This document shows, piece by piece, positions 1-8,249 of a stretch of 64,000 bases of DNA. The stretch lies in the NCBI GenBank assembly GCA_963751955.1, contig CAVVWM010000011.1:434001-498000 (forward strand). The letters run 5' to 3'. Numbering within the stretch: the first letter of the stretch is position 1; every line of letters begins with the position of its first letter. Origin of the DNA: JABDIY01 sp963751955 (GTDB taxonomy: Bacteria > Actinomycetota > Acidimicrobiia > Acidimicrobiales > SZUA-35). The notes under the pieces were generated by a model, which was not told the origin of the DNA, made no database searches, and worked only from the letters and a program-made list of their open reading frames with translations. The position numbers and the translations under genes were made by a program.

Positions 1-584
1 CCACGGCCAATTCGAGCGTTTCCCACCCCGCGCTCTGGCTCCCCGGCGCCAGCAGGACCTTGGACACCAGCGATCAACGCCACACCGATGTGAACGCCGG
101 CGATCAACAGAGCAGGGTCGATATAGACCCCGTCCAGCCGAGCGGTGAGATGAAAACCCGATCCAGCGGTTGCCACCACGTCACCGACCGACACGAACTG
201 ACCACGAACTACCGCGATTGAGGTTAGATAGCCCAAGGTTGACTTCAGGCCATCGCCGTGGTCGATGGTGATGAAAAGGGCATTCCCAACCCGCCCAGCG
301 AAGGCGACCCGGCCGCCATCAACGGATCGCACATCGGTTGTCTCCTCAAGGTCGTATTCGAGGCCCCGGTTACCAGCGCCATAGGTGGATTCGGGAGGAC
401 GAAATGGATCCGACACCGGAGCGTCGACGGGCGCAACCCACTCAACCTCCTCTGCCGCCGCCGGCGCGGCGATACCAACCAGTCCCGCCAGCAACAGGAT
501 CAGAACAACCGCACTTCGGCTTGGGAGGAGACGAAGTGAGACGGCCCCGGATCGACAGCGGACTGGCCTGCGAGGTGCGAGCAG
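1..584 (-). CDS. Degenerate LytM/M23-family exported protein (3' end outside window)
   Basis: Reading the minus strand gives a secreted protein: an Arg-rich n-region, a hydrophobic core (VLILLLAGLVGIAAPAAA) and then a LytM-type beta domain running off the window edge. Fold landmarks of M23 peptidases are visible (GGRVAFAG, ITIDHGDGLKS, a V..GD.V..AG turn, and a final DG.YIDP segment). The zinc ligands are not: the HxGxD motif reads NRGLE and the terminal HxH reads HLT. It is therefore probably a non-catalytic LytM domain, as in activator proteins of the EnvC type. Its place next to a WhiG-like sigma gene and, by known synteny, upstream of rpsB matches the Streptomyces M23 gene. The start is unresolved: no ATG, GTG or TTG lies in frame between the signal peptide and the sigma gene. 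CTG at 584 is one option. A GTG at 588 in another frame followed by an indel is another. Confidence 0.6.
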   Translation of the reverse strand, partial: MLAPRRPVRCRSGAVSLRLLPSRSAVVLILLLAGLVGIAAPAAAEEVEWVAPVDAPVSDPFRPPESTYGAGNRGLEYDLEETTDVRSVDGGRVAFAGRVGNALFITIDHGDGLKSTLGYLTSIAVVRGQFVSVGDVVATAGSGFHLTARLDGVYIDPALLIAGVHIGVALIAGVQGPAGAGEPERGVGNARIGR

Positions 585-668
585 ACACTCCGATTCCGGA
601 GCGACCCGACGGGGCCGAGTCCATGAAGCGAGGGCCCTCAGGCCCGCAGCGAGAACATGGCCCCAGAG

Positions 669-726
669 GCCCGAAGGCGAGTGGAGGCCAAACGAGCAAC
701 AGGCGAGCGAGAGGCCCCCCGGGGGT
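669..726. repeat. Dispersed GC-rich intergenic repeat, copy 1
   Basis: This spacer between the sigma gene and the LytM gene carries a GCCCGAAGG..CGAGTG..AGG..AAA..CAGG..GCGAGAGGCCCCC pattern. The same pattern, in the same order, recurs at 8250-8300 between DUF2469 and rplS. Both copies lie just downstream or upstream of conserved minus-strand genes and code for nothing recognisable. It resembles a short interspersed repeat rather than a terminator, because no clean stem followed by a T-run is seen. Confidence 0.5.
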
Positions 727-729
727 GGA

Positions 730-1734
730 TCAGACCGCTTCTCGTTCTTGTGCCGCGAGTCGACTGCGGAGGTGCAGGACTGCCTTGGTGTGAATCTGGC
801 AGACACGTGACTCGGTGACACCGAGGACGTTGCCAATTTCTGCGAGGGTGAGGCTCTCGTAGTAGTAGAGCGTGAGAACGATCTTCTCTCGTTCTCCCAT
901 GCGATTGATCGCATCGGCCAGCATCTGGCGAAGTTCGATTCGCTCGTACTGTCCACCGGGGCCATCACGACGATCGGCCAAGGTGTCGCCCAATGTCATG
1001 GACTCGCCTCCACCGAAGCTCAGCATCTCGTCGAGGGCGACCATGCCCAGCGAGGAGATCTGGTTGTAGAGGGTGGTGAGCTGACCCATGGTGAGGTCGA
1101 GTTCGTCGGCGATCTCTTCGTCGCTGGGAGCACGATGGTGCTTGGTCTCCAACTTCGACATGGCCCGTTCGACGGACTTGGCCTTGGCTCGCACCGAGCG
1201 CGGAACCCAGTCGATCGACCGAAGTTCGTCGAGCACTGCGCCTTTGATCCGGGAGATCGCATAGGTCTCGAACTTGAACCCACGTTCGGGGTCGAACTTG
1301 GTGATCGCATCGATCAGGCCGAACATCCCGTAGCTGACCAGATCGGCCTGATCCACGTTTTGTGGGAGTCCTGCCGCAACACGGCCCGCCACATACTTCA
1401 CCAACGGTGAATAAAACACGATCAGTTGATCTCGGTCGGCTTGGTTGGTATCGGCCTTGTAAGAGGCCCATACCTGTTCTGCCTGAGATGGATTGTCTAT
1501 CTGAACTAGGTCCGCCACGTCTCCCGCCAAGGTGTTTGTGCCGCCAAATGCGTCGGTTCTTCGTACCCACGCTCCGTCGGCACTCAACCACACCTCGTGA
1601 GGATTTAGTGCAGATTTTTCTGGTGATGGACCGTCGATTGTCAGATCGAGGTCGTCGGTGAGATCTATCTCCACCTCTTTGGTCGGCAGAAAGCCCAGCG
1701 CTTGGAGGTATCTGGCCTTGACAGGGAAGCTCAC
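730..1734 (-). CDS. whiG: RNA polymerase sigma factor, FliA/WhiG family
   Basis: The 334-residue product has a sigma-70 region 2 core (DLVSYGMFGLIDAITKFDP, then FETYAISRIKGA.LDELRS.DWVPRSVR), which is the hallmark of the FliA/WhiG group. A region 3 helix (APSDEEIADELDLT) follows, and region 4 (EREKIVLTLYYYE.LTLAEIG.VLGVTESRVCQIH) forms the -35-binding helix-turn-helix. About 85 residues precede the sigma core, longer than usual for the family. The GTG start at 1734 has no good ribosome-binding site, so the true start may lie downstream. Neighbours dprA on one side and a LytM protein on the other match the Streptomyces whiG locus. Whether it drives sporulation-like or flagellar genes cannot be told from this window, and no anti-sigma factor is adjacent. 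Confidence 0.85.
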   Translation of the reverse strand: MSFPVKARYLQALGFLPTKEVEIDLTDDLDLTIDGPSPEKSALNPHEVWLSADGAWVRRTDAFGGTNTLAGDVADLVQIDNPSQAEQVWASYKADTNQADRDQLIVFYSPLVKYVAGRVAAGLPQNVDQADLVSYGMFGLIDAITKFDPERGFKFETYAISRIKGAVLDELRSIDWVPRSVRAKAKSVERAMSKLETKHHRAPSDEEIADELDLTMGQLTTLYNQISSLGMVALDEMLSFGGGESMTLGDTLADRRDGPGGQYERIELRQMLADAINRMGEREKIVLTLYYYESLTLAEIGNVLGVTESRVCQIHTKAVLHLRSRLAAQEREAV

Positions 1735-1746
1735 AGGAGGTCAAGA

Positions 1747-2967
1747 CTACTCCCCTTCGGCAAGTGCTTTGGCGACGGCGGACCCGTCGATTTCTACTCG
1801 GCCTGCTCGTCTCAAGCGTTGGATCAAGGCCAGCAGGGCCGAAACCTCGATTCCGGTGGCCTCACGCAGCGAATCGATGCTGGCCGGTCCGCTTTCCAGC
1901 GCTATCAGCACCGCGTCTTCGAGGTGGTCGCTGCCCTGGGGTGAAACCGAGGTCGAAGCGGCATCAACGGGTGCAGGCTGGCTGCCTTTGCGCTGTCGTT
2001 GCTTGGGCCTTGAGGCATGAGGAACTGGATCGAGCCCGAGATGCTCGATCAGATCGCGGCCGTTGCGGGCTGGTGGAATCCCATCCATCAGCAGCTGATT
2101 GGTGCCACGGCAGCTTTGCGAGAGCACCGAACCCGGCACGGCCATAACGTCGACATCGCGTTCGAGGGCCTCATCGACGGTGAGGAGAGCTCCACCGCGG
2201 TCATGGCTCTCGACGACTACGACGAGCTCGGAGAGGCCGGCGATCAGACGATTGCGAGCTGGGAAGCGCCAACGGGTTGCTCGCTCCCCCATCGGCGTCT
2301 CCGAGATCAGGACCCCTGATCGAGCAACGGAATTCCATAGGTCCTCGTTGGCTTGGGGATAGACCATGTCGAGTCCGCTGGCCACAACGCCAATTCGTCC
2401 GGGGTCCGAACCCGATGACCCGGCACCGCGATGGGCAGCGCCGTCGATTCCCAATGCCAGCCCGCTGACAACCGAAACAGAATTCTCCGCAAGCGTCCAG
2501 CCGATCTCTCCGGCCACGGATCGGCCGACAGCGCTGCATCGTCGGGTTCCAACGACTGCGACCTGCCGACGTGATCCAAGCACGTCGGACCGTCCCAGGA
2601 CAAAGAGGAGTACCGGAGGGTCAGGATCAAGCGAAAATGGCCACTCATCGGACCCAGCGTCGATGATGCGCTGGGGACCGTTGAGATTGCGCGCCACGAG
2701 CTCATCGACCTTCTGGCTGCGCAGACCGGCTTGCCACTTCTCGATGTGTAACCGGCCAACGGACATCCGGGGATCGGGTAATTGGTCGGGCAGCCGACCT
2801 CGGAGCAGGTGGTCCACCACCTGTTCGGGTTCTGCGTGGCCTAACAACCACCTGCACCGTGAGACCCCAAGGCTGGAGAGGGCGACGAGTCGGATCGTCG
2901 CCATGAGACGAGATCGAGTGTCGGTTAGATGAGCGAGAAGACACTCGCTCTGCGAAGGGGTGCTCAC
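1747..2967 (-). CDS. dprA: DNA processing protein DprA
   Basis: DprA binds incoming single-stranded DNA and loads RecA during natural transformation. The 406-residue protein carries the Rossmann-like DprA core with VAVVGTR, then SGLALGIDGAAHRGA, VVASGLD..YP..N..L, and FPARNRLIAGLS...VVVE, all family signatures. The last 60 residues (EDAVLIALESGPASIDSLREATG) form the usual C-terminal winged helix. The GTG start overlaps the comM stop by four bases (GTGA), so the two competence-type genes are translationally coupled. The stop lies 12 bases from the sigma gene start. Confidence 0.93.
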   Translation of the reverse strand: MSTPSQSECLLAHLTDTRSRLMATIRLVALSSLGVSRCRWLLGHAEPEQVVDHLLRGRLPDQLPDPRMSVGRLHIEKWQAGLRSQKVDELVARNLNGPQRIIDAGSDEWPFSLDPDPPVLLFVLGRSDVLGSRRQVAVVGTRRCSAVGRSVAGEIGWTLAENSVSVVSGLALGIDGAAHRGAGSSGSDPGRIGVVASGLDMVYPQANEDLWNSVARSGVLISETPMGERATRWRFPARNRLIAGLSELVVVVESHDRGGALLTVDEALERDVDVMAVPGSVLSQSCRGTNQLLMDGIPPARNGRDLIEHLGLDPVPHASRPKQRQRKGSQPAPVDAASTSVSPQGSDHLEDAVLIALESGPASIDSLREATGIEVSALLALIQRLRRAGRVEIDGSAVAKALAEGE

Positions 2968-4486
2968 CGGTACGCCGTAACCGAGCTGACCGGCAGTCTC
3001 AGCGACAGAGCCTGGTCGATCAGCTGCTCGTCCAGGGCATCGGGTGGGCTCTCCATCAGGTCGGCGATCGTCCGCGCCACCAGTCGCACGCGATGCAGCC
3101 CCCGTCCGGTCAACTCGCCCTCGGCCAACGCATGCCGCAACACTGCGCGCCCGCTGGCGGTGAGCGGAGCTATCCGGTTCAACAATTCTGGCGGTACGAC
3201 CGCATTGGCAATGACGCCTCGCTCAGCAGCCATCTGCCGAACCTTGTCCACTCGGCGAGCGACGGCGGAAGTGGTCTCTTCTCGGCCGCCCGGATCCAAG
3301 AGAGTCACCGGGTCCGGGGGTTCGACGTGAACCCGCAGATCGAAGCGATCGAGCAAGGGGCCCGAGAGCCTTCTCAGGTATCGAGCCTTGGCGACATCGG
3401 AGCACCGACAGGAGCTCGAGGATTTGCCGTAGCCACACGGACAGGGGTTGGTTGCCGCCACGAGCTGGAACCTGGCAGGCATCACCCGCGGTCCGCTGAG
3501 CCGACCCACACGTATGCGCCCTTCCTCCAACGGCTGGCGGAGCGCCTCCAATACCGGTACGGAGAACTCCCCCAGTTCATCGAGGAAGAGGACGCCACCG
3601 TGGGCCACCGACACCTCGCCCGGGCGAACCGCCGAGCCGCCCCCGCCGATCAGGGCTGCGGCGGAGGCCGCATGATGAGGTGCCCTGAACGGCGGGGTCC
3701 GCACCAGACCCCCTGGCGGAAGAGGGATGCCGGCTGCGGAATGGATCCGAGTGGCGACGATGGCATCGTCGTCGGTGAGCTCGGGCAGGAGTGACGTGAG
3801 ACGGTTGGCGAGCATCGTCTTTCCCGAACCCGGTGGCCCGACGAAGAGGATGTGGTGACCGCCTGCTGCAGCCACCTCCAAGGCAAACCGGCCCGTGTCT
3901 TGACCTCGCACGTCGGCGAACTCGACGCGTGCCGGCGGTCCGCCTTGTCCTCAGGCAGCAGCGTTGGTCGGTCCGGCACCGGTCCCGAACCGTTCAAAGC
4001 ATGGGCGAGCTGGGCCACGGACCCGACGATTCGAATCTGCCCAGGCCTGATCAAGGCGACCTCGGCCCGATTCCCGGTTGGAGCGAGGAACTCGGCGCCC
4101 TTGCAGGCTGTGGCAACGATGATCATGCCGGGCACCGGCCGGACACTTCCGTCCAGACCCAGCTCACCCGCCATCCCCAAGTCGGCGACGGCCTCGGCCG
4201 GCAACTGACCGTCGGCGATCAAGACTGCAACGGCAATAGGCAGATCCAGACCGGCACCTTGTTTGCGCACGTTGCTGGGTGCGAGGTTGACCGTGACGCG
4301 CCGCTGGGGCCAACGCAGGCCGCTGTTGCCCAACGCCGCCCGCACGCGGTCCCGGGACTCCCGGCAGGCCGCGTCGGGCATACCAACTACCGAATAGGAC
4401 GGAAGACCGTCGCGAACGTCAACTTCAACCCGCACCGGGACGCCGTCTACACCGTCGACAACCGCTGAATGAACCGTGGCCAGCAT
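2964..4486 (-). pseudogene. comM: ComM/YifB Mg-chelatase-like AAA+ helicase, interrupted by a frameshift
   Basis: ComM is a hexameric helicase that aids branch migration of transforming DNA. The N-terminal half starts at ATG 4486 (MLATVHSAVVDGVDGVPVRV, the usual beginning) and holds the YifB/Lon-like domain (VNLAPSNVRKQGAGLDLPIA). The C-terminal half has Walker A GPPGSGKT, Walker B LFLDELGEF, and the Mg_chelatase_C region. The two halves are in different frames. Around 3921-3935 the N-terminal frame continues as SSSPTCEVK, while the expected VEFADVRGQ is read one base out. Restoring a single missing base would rejoin a normal gene of about 507 residues. Everything else is well conserved, so a sequencing error is more likely than decay. 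Confidence 0.88.
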
Positions 4487-4510
4487 GTGGGCCTTTCGTG
4501 TCGGCGACAC

Positions 4511-4525
4511 GCCGCCATTGGCGGC
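4511..4525. other. Perfect short hairpin upstream of comM
   Basis: GCCGCC, a three-base ATT loop and GGCGGC form a perfect six-pair stem in the comM/glycosyltransferase divergent spacer, 25 bases upstream of the comM ATG. No T-run follows on either strand. It could be a 5'-UTR hairpin or protein-binding site for comM-dprA. Confidence 0.4.
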
Positions 4526-4559
4526 TTCTCGGACCCTTAGGATCGATCAACAAACTACG

Positions 4560-4606
4560 TTGTTTACTTCTCTATACTTTACCTGCGTTTGCTTACGCTT
4601 ACAACC
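4560..4606 (+). promoter_or_regulatory. AT-rich tract with repeated TTAC words, possible promoter/operator
   Basis: This is the most AT-rich stretch of the divergent spacer. It contains TATACT at 4573-4578 and five TTAC words in the same orientation (GTTTACTT, CTTTACC, GCTTACG, CTTACAA). A -10-like TATACT is present but no well-spaced -35 is seen. The tandem TTAC words could be a direct-repeat operator. They lie about 65-110 bases before the glycosyltransferase start. Confidence 0.35.
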
Positions 4607-4668
4607 TGGCAGTCGACGAGGTTCAGAACCCTTCTGTGACTTCGTCGCTGCCGAGTAAGCTTCCCGCG

Positions 4669-5886
4669 ATGTCTGAACTGGTCGAATCACTCGCATCACT
4701 CGTGGCGGAGTCACCCGCAGTCACCGAGGCCTATGACACGTCGACGGTTGGGTTCGCCGCATTCGTCGATCGCGTCGAAGAGTTGCTGGCCGATGGGGAG
4801 ACGGGGTCGGCCTCAGACGTTGACAAACTCATCCGGCGGGAGGCCCCCGATGCTGTCGGCCTCAGAATTGCACTCAAGATCGCCGACTCCCGGGAGGCGA
4901 TCCGCTCGCTGTCCGAACCGGCCACAGTCACGCTGTTGAACCCGGTGTACAAAGAGACTGGGCGTATGCAGCCGCGTTCGCTACACCCCCACGGCGAGGA
5001 CTCGATCCGGTACAAGGCCGCTGCATTGGACCGCATCACCAGCATCAACCCGGCCGTTCACACCCGACTTGTCGTCATCGACGACGGCTGCCCGGACCAA
5101 TCAGGAACGATGGCGGCCGAAATCCTCGCCGACCTCGACGGTTGGCAGGGTCGTCACGAGGTCCTCTTCCTCGAGCAGGCCCGGCAGGCTGGAGATCCCG
5201 ACGTACCTCCCGGGCTCACTGCCAAGGATGGAGATCGACGCAGCGTCAAAGGAGGCGCTGTCCTCTTTGGCATGCGAAGGGCACTCGGTCTGGACAGCGA
5301 CTCCCGACACGTGATCATCGACAACGACGCCGATCTGTCGATCCTGCCCGATCAAATCGGCCTTTTGCTTCGTGGCATCGTCGACGACGGGCTCGGCGTG
5401 GTCGCCGGATCACGTCGGGAACCTGACTCGGTCGCCCTGATCGGCGAATCTCGAGATCATCGCGGCTCGCTTTTCATACGCATTTGGCAACACCTACTTC
5501 CCCAACTCGCCGAACGAATCGTCGATGCCAACCGGGCGTTCAAAGCTTTCGATTCCGAGGTGCTCGCCCGGATAGTTGATGACGTCGAGGTGTACACGTT
5601 TCCGTACCAGATCGAGATACTGCAGGCTGCGGTGTCCCGAGGCACACCGCCCACCGCAATTGGAATCGGCTACATCGATTCCGAAGCTGCCTCTACCCAG
5701 CAGGGTGCGTCGATCACCGAAACATATGTCGATCAGATCCGACAGATCATCGACATCGCCGGGCGCTATGAGACAATTCCAGCTGAAGATCCACTCATCG
5801 GATTCATCAACGACGTCGACGATCGCACGTGGCTCCGATTCGAGCAAGACCCACCCCGCGAGCTGCTGGACATACTCGGTCACTGA
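4669..5886 (+). CDS. GT2-like (GT-A fold) glycosyltransferase
   Basis: The 405-residue cytoplasmic protein begins with about 110 helical residues. A GT-A core follows: VTLLNPVYKETGRM, LVVIDDGCPDQSG (the nucleotide-binding DDG), KGGAVLFGMRRAL, and VIIDNDADLSI, which supplies the DxD-like metal motif. Such folds transfer a sugar from a nucleotide-sugar donor. No membrane segment is seen, so this is not a processive polysaccharide synthase. ATG 4669 is preferred over upstream in-frame starts because the residues before it are non-conserved and cover the promoter-like tract. The acceptor is unknown, and the isolated position gives no pathway clue. Confidence 0.7.
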   Translation: MSELVESLASLVAESPAVTEAYDTSTVGFAAFVDRVEELLADGETGSASDVDKLIRREAPDAVGLRIALKIADSREAIRSLSEPATVTLLNPVYKETGRMQPRSLHPHGEDSIRYKAAALDRITSINPAVHTRLVVIDDGCPDQSGTMAAEILADLDGWQGRHEVLFLEQARQAGDPDVPPGLTAKDGDRRSVKGGAVLFGMRRALGLDSDSRHVIIDNDADLSILPDQIGLLLRGIVDDGLGVVAGSRREPDSVALIGESRDHRGSLFIRIWQHLLPQLAERIVDANRAFKAFDSEVLARIVDDVEVYTFPYQIEILQAAVSRGTPPTAIGIGYIDSEAASTQQGASITETYVDQIRQIIDIAGRYETIPAEDPLIGFINDVDDRTWLRFEQDPPRELLDILGH

Positions 5887-5896
5887 TGCGTTTGTT

Positions 5897-6190
5897 TCAG
5901 CGTCGTTCCCAACAGCCTCGGTGCCAGTGACGACGGAGGTCAGGAGCGCTGGCTGGAATCGCCACGAGATGCCCAACGCCCGGCGGGATCTCCCGCTGAC
6001 ATCCCGGACAGATGTATCCCTTCGAGGCCTCAGAAGCTTGAACGAAGGTGATCGTTGTGTCGGGGGCGTCGGAGGGATCGGTCAGGGTACGGCGACCCTT
6101 CAGCTTGGGTTTGCCGGTGCTCTTCGGACCGGCTTTGGTCCTTTTTTGTTTTGGTGGGGCGAACTTGCGATTTCGGTTGCGCTTTGGCAT
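5897..6190 (-). CDS. Conserved actinobacterial zinc-ribbon-like protein
   Basis: The 97-residue protein has a very basic N-terminus (KRNRNRKFAPPKQKR) and a C-terminal CPGCQREIPPGVGHLV...RRHWHRGCW module. This matches the small proteins annotated in Streptomyces and relatives as 'ATP/GTP-binding protein', although no nucleotide-binding motif is visible. The two CPGC cysteines, His residues and the last Cys could bind one zinc ion, and the basic arm suggests nucleic-acid contact. It follows the 36-residue membrane protein on the same strand after three bases and is probably co-transcribed with it. Confidence 0.7.
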   Translation of the reverse strand: MPKRNRNRKFAPPKQKRTKAGPKSTGKPKLKGRRTLTDPSDAPDTTITFVQASEASKGYICPGCQREIPPGVGHLVAIPASAPDLRRHWHRGCWERR

Positions 6191-6193
6191 GCC

Positions 6194-6304
6194 CTAAGCG
6201 AGCAGCGCCCAAATGATGAGGCCCACCACAACAGCGGTCCCGAAGCCGACATAGACGTAGTCGAAGTTGCTCTTCCGGCGGGGCCGGGTTGGATCCATTC
6301 CCAT
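6194..6304 (-). CDS. 36-residue single-span membrane protein
   Basis: This short frame starts ATG-GGA-ATG and encodes a basic N-terminus (MDPTRPRRKSNFD) followed by one hydrophobic span (YVGFGTAVVVGLIIWALLA) that reaches the stop codon. The positive-inside rule predicts the Arg/Lys-rich end in the cytoplasm. Its stop is three bases before the start of the downstream zinc-ribbon gene, which supports a real two-gene unit. No function is recognised. The alternative 93-residue frame over the same DNA is Arg/Pro-rich and is rejected as a shadow. Confidence 0.6.
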   Translation of the reverse strand: MGMDPTRPRRKSNFDYVYVGFGTAVVVGLIIWALLA

Positions 6305-6380
6305 TGTTCAATGCCTCCGTCCCCAGCGTAGCTGTGGCAACCTATTTCGGGGTTGGGGAGCTGCCACCTAGAGTTCGACG

Positions 6381-7166
6381 ATGGAGACTTTGCTGGTAGA
6401 CCGCACCGACGACATCGTCACGATCACACTGAATCAACCGGCGAAGAAGAACGCCATCAACCCCGAAATGTGGCTTGGACTCTTGACCAACTTCCAACAG
6501 CTGCGTCGTGATCTTTCCGTGCGGGTGGTCATCATCACCGGTGCCGGTGACGGCTTCTGCTCAGGCGCCGACGTCTCCGCCTTCGAGGGCCCACGAGAAG
6601 GCGAACATCCACCCCATCCCCTCCACTCGATGCGCCAGACCAAAGACATTGCGTTGGCCATGCACGAGCTGCCGATGCCAACTATCGCCAAGGTGAACGG
6701 TGTCGCCGCTGGCGCCGGCTGCAATCTGGCGCTGGGCTGCGACCTCATCCTTGCATCGGATCGGGCGAGGTTCAGCGAGATCTTTCCCCGTCGCGCTCTG
6801 TCGCTCGATTTCGGCGGTTCCTGGGTACTACCTCGGCTCATCGGCCTCCACAGAGCGAAGGAGCTGGCGTTCTTCGGTGACATCATCGATGCGGTCGAGG
6901 CGAACGCGATAGGTCTGGTGAACAGAGTTGTCCCTCATGACGAGTTGGATGTCACAGTAGATACATGGGCAAAGAGGCTCGCGGCCGGGCCACCATTGGC
7001 ATTGACACAGACGAAGTCGATGCTTAACAAATCGATGAGTCTTTCAATGGAGGAAGCACTCGATGTCGAAGCTGCAGCGCAGGCAATCAACCTCAACACC
7101 CGTGACAACCGTGAATCGGCCCGGGCGTTCTTCGAAAAACGCGAAGCTGTCTTCGAAGGCCGGTAG
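6381..7166 (+). CDS. Enoyl-CoA hydratase/isomerase (crotonase) family protein
   Basis: This family hydrates or isomerises acyl-CoA double bonds, as in beta-oxidation. The 261-residue product has the crotonase fold marks: an N-terminal ITLNQPAKKNAIN, the oxyanion-hole segment GAGDGFCSGADVSAF, a second one at NGVAAGAGCNLALGCDLILASDRARFSEIFPRRAL, and the C-terminal trimerisation helices. The length is typical. The substrate cannot be read from sequence. A cytochrome c lipoprotein gene follows after seven bases, so the two may share a transcript. Confidence 0.88.
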   Translation: METLLVDRTDDIVTITLNQPAKKNAINPEMWLGLLTNFQQLRRDLSVRVVIITGAGDGFCSGADVSAFEGPREGEHPPHPLHSMRQTKDIALAMHELPMPTIAKVNGVAAGAGCNLALGCDLILASDRARFSEIFPRRALSLDFGGSWVLPRLIGLHRAKELAFFGDIIDAVEANAIGLVNRVVPHDELDVTVDTWAKRLAAGPPLALTQTKSMLNKSMSLSMEEALDVEAAAQAINLNTRDNRESARAFFEKREAVFEGR

Positions 7167-7173
7167 ACACACG

Positions 7174-7521
7174 GTGGTGAAGGCCGGGCTCGTGGCATTG
7201 GCGGCCATCGCTTTCACTGCCTGCACTGCGGGAACCGCGGTGCAGGCGCCGCCCGATGACGCCGTTCTTGTGCTCGGCCAGGCCGTGTACACCAACAACT
7301 GCGCCAGCTGTCACGGCGCTGACGGCGGCGGCCGGCGGGGCGCGGCGCTCAATGAAGCTGCGCTTCTCGAGGCATACCCTGACCCGGCTGACCTGCGCGA
7401 GATAATTGCCATCGGACGGCGAACGATGCCCGGCTTCGAAGGCCGACTCACCGATGAACAACTCGACGCCGTCGTGCGCTACACCCGAGAGGTCCTGGGC
7501 AACGCCGCCACCGGCGAATAG
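7174..7521 (+). CDS. Lipoprotein c-type cytochrome (mono-haem)
   Basis: From GTG 7174 the 115-residue product has a lipoprotein signal (hydrophobic stretch ending FTAC, lipidated Cys 17). A cytochrome c domain follows with the haem motif CASCH (Cys 43, Cys 46, His 47) and a likely axial Met 85 in RRTMPGF. It should be an outer-face electron carrier tethered to the membrane. The longer frame from 7063 overlaps the crotonase gene and has no signal peptide at its start, so it was not used. A CcmF-like assembly factor for c-type haem attachment is encoded elsewhere in the window (29709-31403). Confidence 0.85.
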   Translation: MVKAGLVALAAIAFTACTAGTAVQAPPDDAVLVLGQAVYTNNCASCHGADGGGRRGAALNEAALLEAYPDPADLREIIAIGRRTMPGFEGRLTDEQLDAVVRYTREVLGNAATGE

Positions 7522-7534
7522 TCAGGTTCAGACC

Positions 7535-7882
7535 TCAGAAGGCGTTTTTGTAGGGCGTGATGTTGCCACGGCCATCAACGTCGATCACATCGAATCGGAG
7601 CCGTCGCGATCGGATGCCTGAGGTTCTCAACCACATCACGGCGAGTGTCCGTAGGCGACGCTGCTTGGCTGGGGTCACCGCCTCTGCGCCTGTCCCGAAC
7701 CGGGTGGAGGACCTGGTCTTCACTTCGACAAACACGATCTCGCCGTTCCGTCGGCAGACCAGGTCGAGCTCACCTTCTCTGACGCGCCAGTTGCGAGCGA
7801 GCACCTGGTATCCGTGGCTGCGATAGAAGTGGGCGGCCAAGTCCTCGCCCGAGGCACCCAATTGTTGACGGGCGTTTGACAT
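7535..7882 (-). CDS. yraN: UPF0102 (YraN) nuclease-like protein
   Basis: The 115-residue protein starts MSNARQQLGASGEDLAAHF and contains the RecB/Holliday-resolvase-like core ARNWRVREGELDLVCR...IVFVEVKTRSS, with the E-D-ExK pattern of PD-(D/E)XK nucleases. In actinobacteria yraN normally sits between the DUF2469 gene and comM, as here. ATG 7882 gives the conserved beginning; the longer frame to 7987 is not conserved. The biochemical role of the family is not settled. Confidence 0.88.
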   Translation of the reverse strand: MSNARQQLGASGEDLAAHFYRSHGYQVLARNWRVREGELDLVCRRNGEIVFVEVKTRSSTRFGTGAEAVTPAKQRRLRTLAVMWLRTSGIRSRRLRFDVIDVDGRGNITPYKNAF

Positions 7883-7919
7883 TGCGAAAACCTCACCGAA
7901 ATAGGGAGGGGCCCAGAGG

Positions 7920-8207
7920 TTAGATCTCAGGCACCGGCAATTCTTCAACGGAGATGCCGCGTGTGCTGGCAACCGTGACACTGGCAAGGAATCTGGTCTT
8001 GCGATACATGTCCCACACCCAACAATCGGTGAGTGCGTATTCGATGAAGGTGTCGGCGGTGGACGAGGTCCGCTCGACCGAGTTGGCGAGATAGAACCGA
8101 CGTTCGGTCTCCACCACGTACTTGAACATCGATATCACGTCGCGATACTCGGTGTAGAGCGCCAGCTCTATTTCCGACTCATACCGCTCGAGGTCTTCGC
8201 TAGACAT
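7920..8207 (-). CDS. DUF2469 family protein
   Basis: The 95-residue protein matches the conserved actinobacterial family (M. tuberculosis Rv2901c type) throughout: MSSEDLERYESEIELALYTEYRDV, VVETERRFYLAN, DCWVWDMYR. It is usually encoded directly after rnhB. Here no rnhB or lepB is found on the rplS side, and a GC-rich repeat fills that spacer. Function unknown. Confidence 0.88.
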   Translation of the reverse strand: MSSEDLERYESEIELALYTEYRDVISMFKYVVETERRFYLANSVERTSSTADTFIEYALTDCWVWDMYRKTRFLASVTVASTRGISVEELPVPEI

Positions 8208-8249
8208 CCGAGGTTCCCTTACTCCCAGCCATCAGTTCATGCCGGAGCG

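Noticed and set aside
965..1744. 259-residue minus-strand frame over the sigma factor gene
   Set aside because: Arg/Ser-rich shadow of the conserved sigma gene in another frame, with no recognisable domain.
4560..4606. TTAC-rich tract as a cluster of DnaA boxes/origin
   Set aside because: The words do not match TTATCCACA-type boxes, and no dnaA, dnaN or rpmH gene is nearby.
6030..6311. 93-residue minus-strand frame overlapping the small membrane gene
   Set aside because: Arg/Pro-rich without domains; the 36-residue membrane frame and the zinc-ribbon gene explain the same DNA.
6381..7166. Crotonase as acryloyl-CoA hydratase (AcuH) serving the DddP pathway
   Set aside because: Family-level similarity only. 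The gene is over 3 kb from the DddP-like gene, in a different transcription unit, and nothing indicates acrylate specificity.
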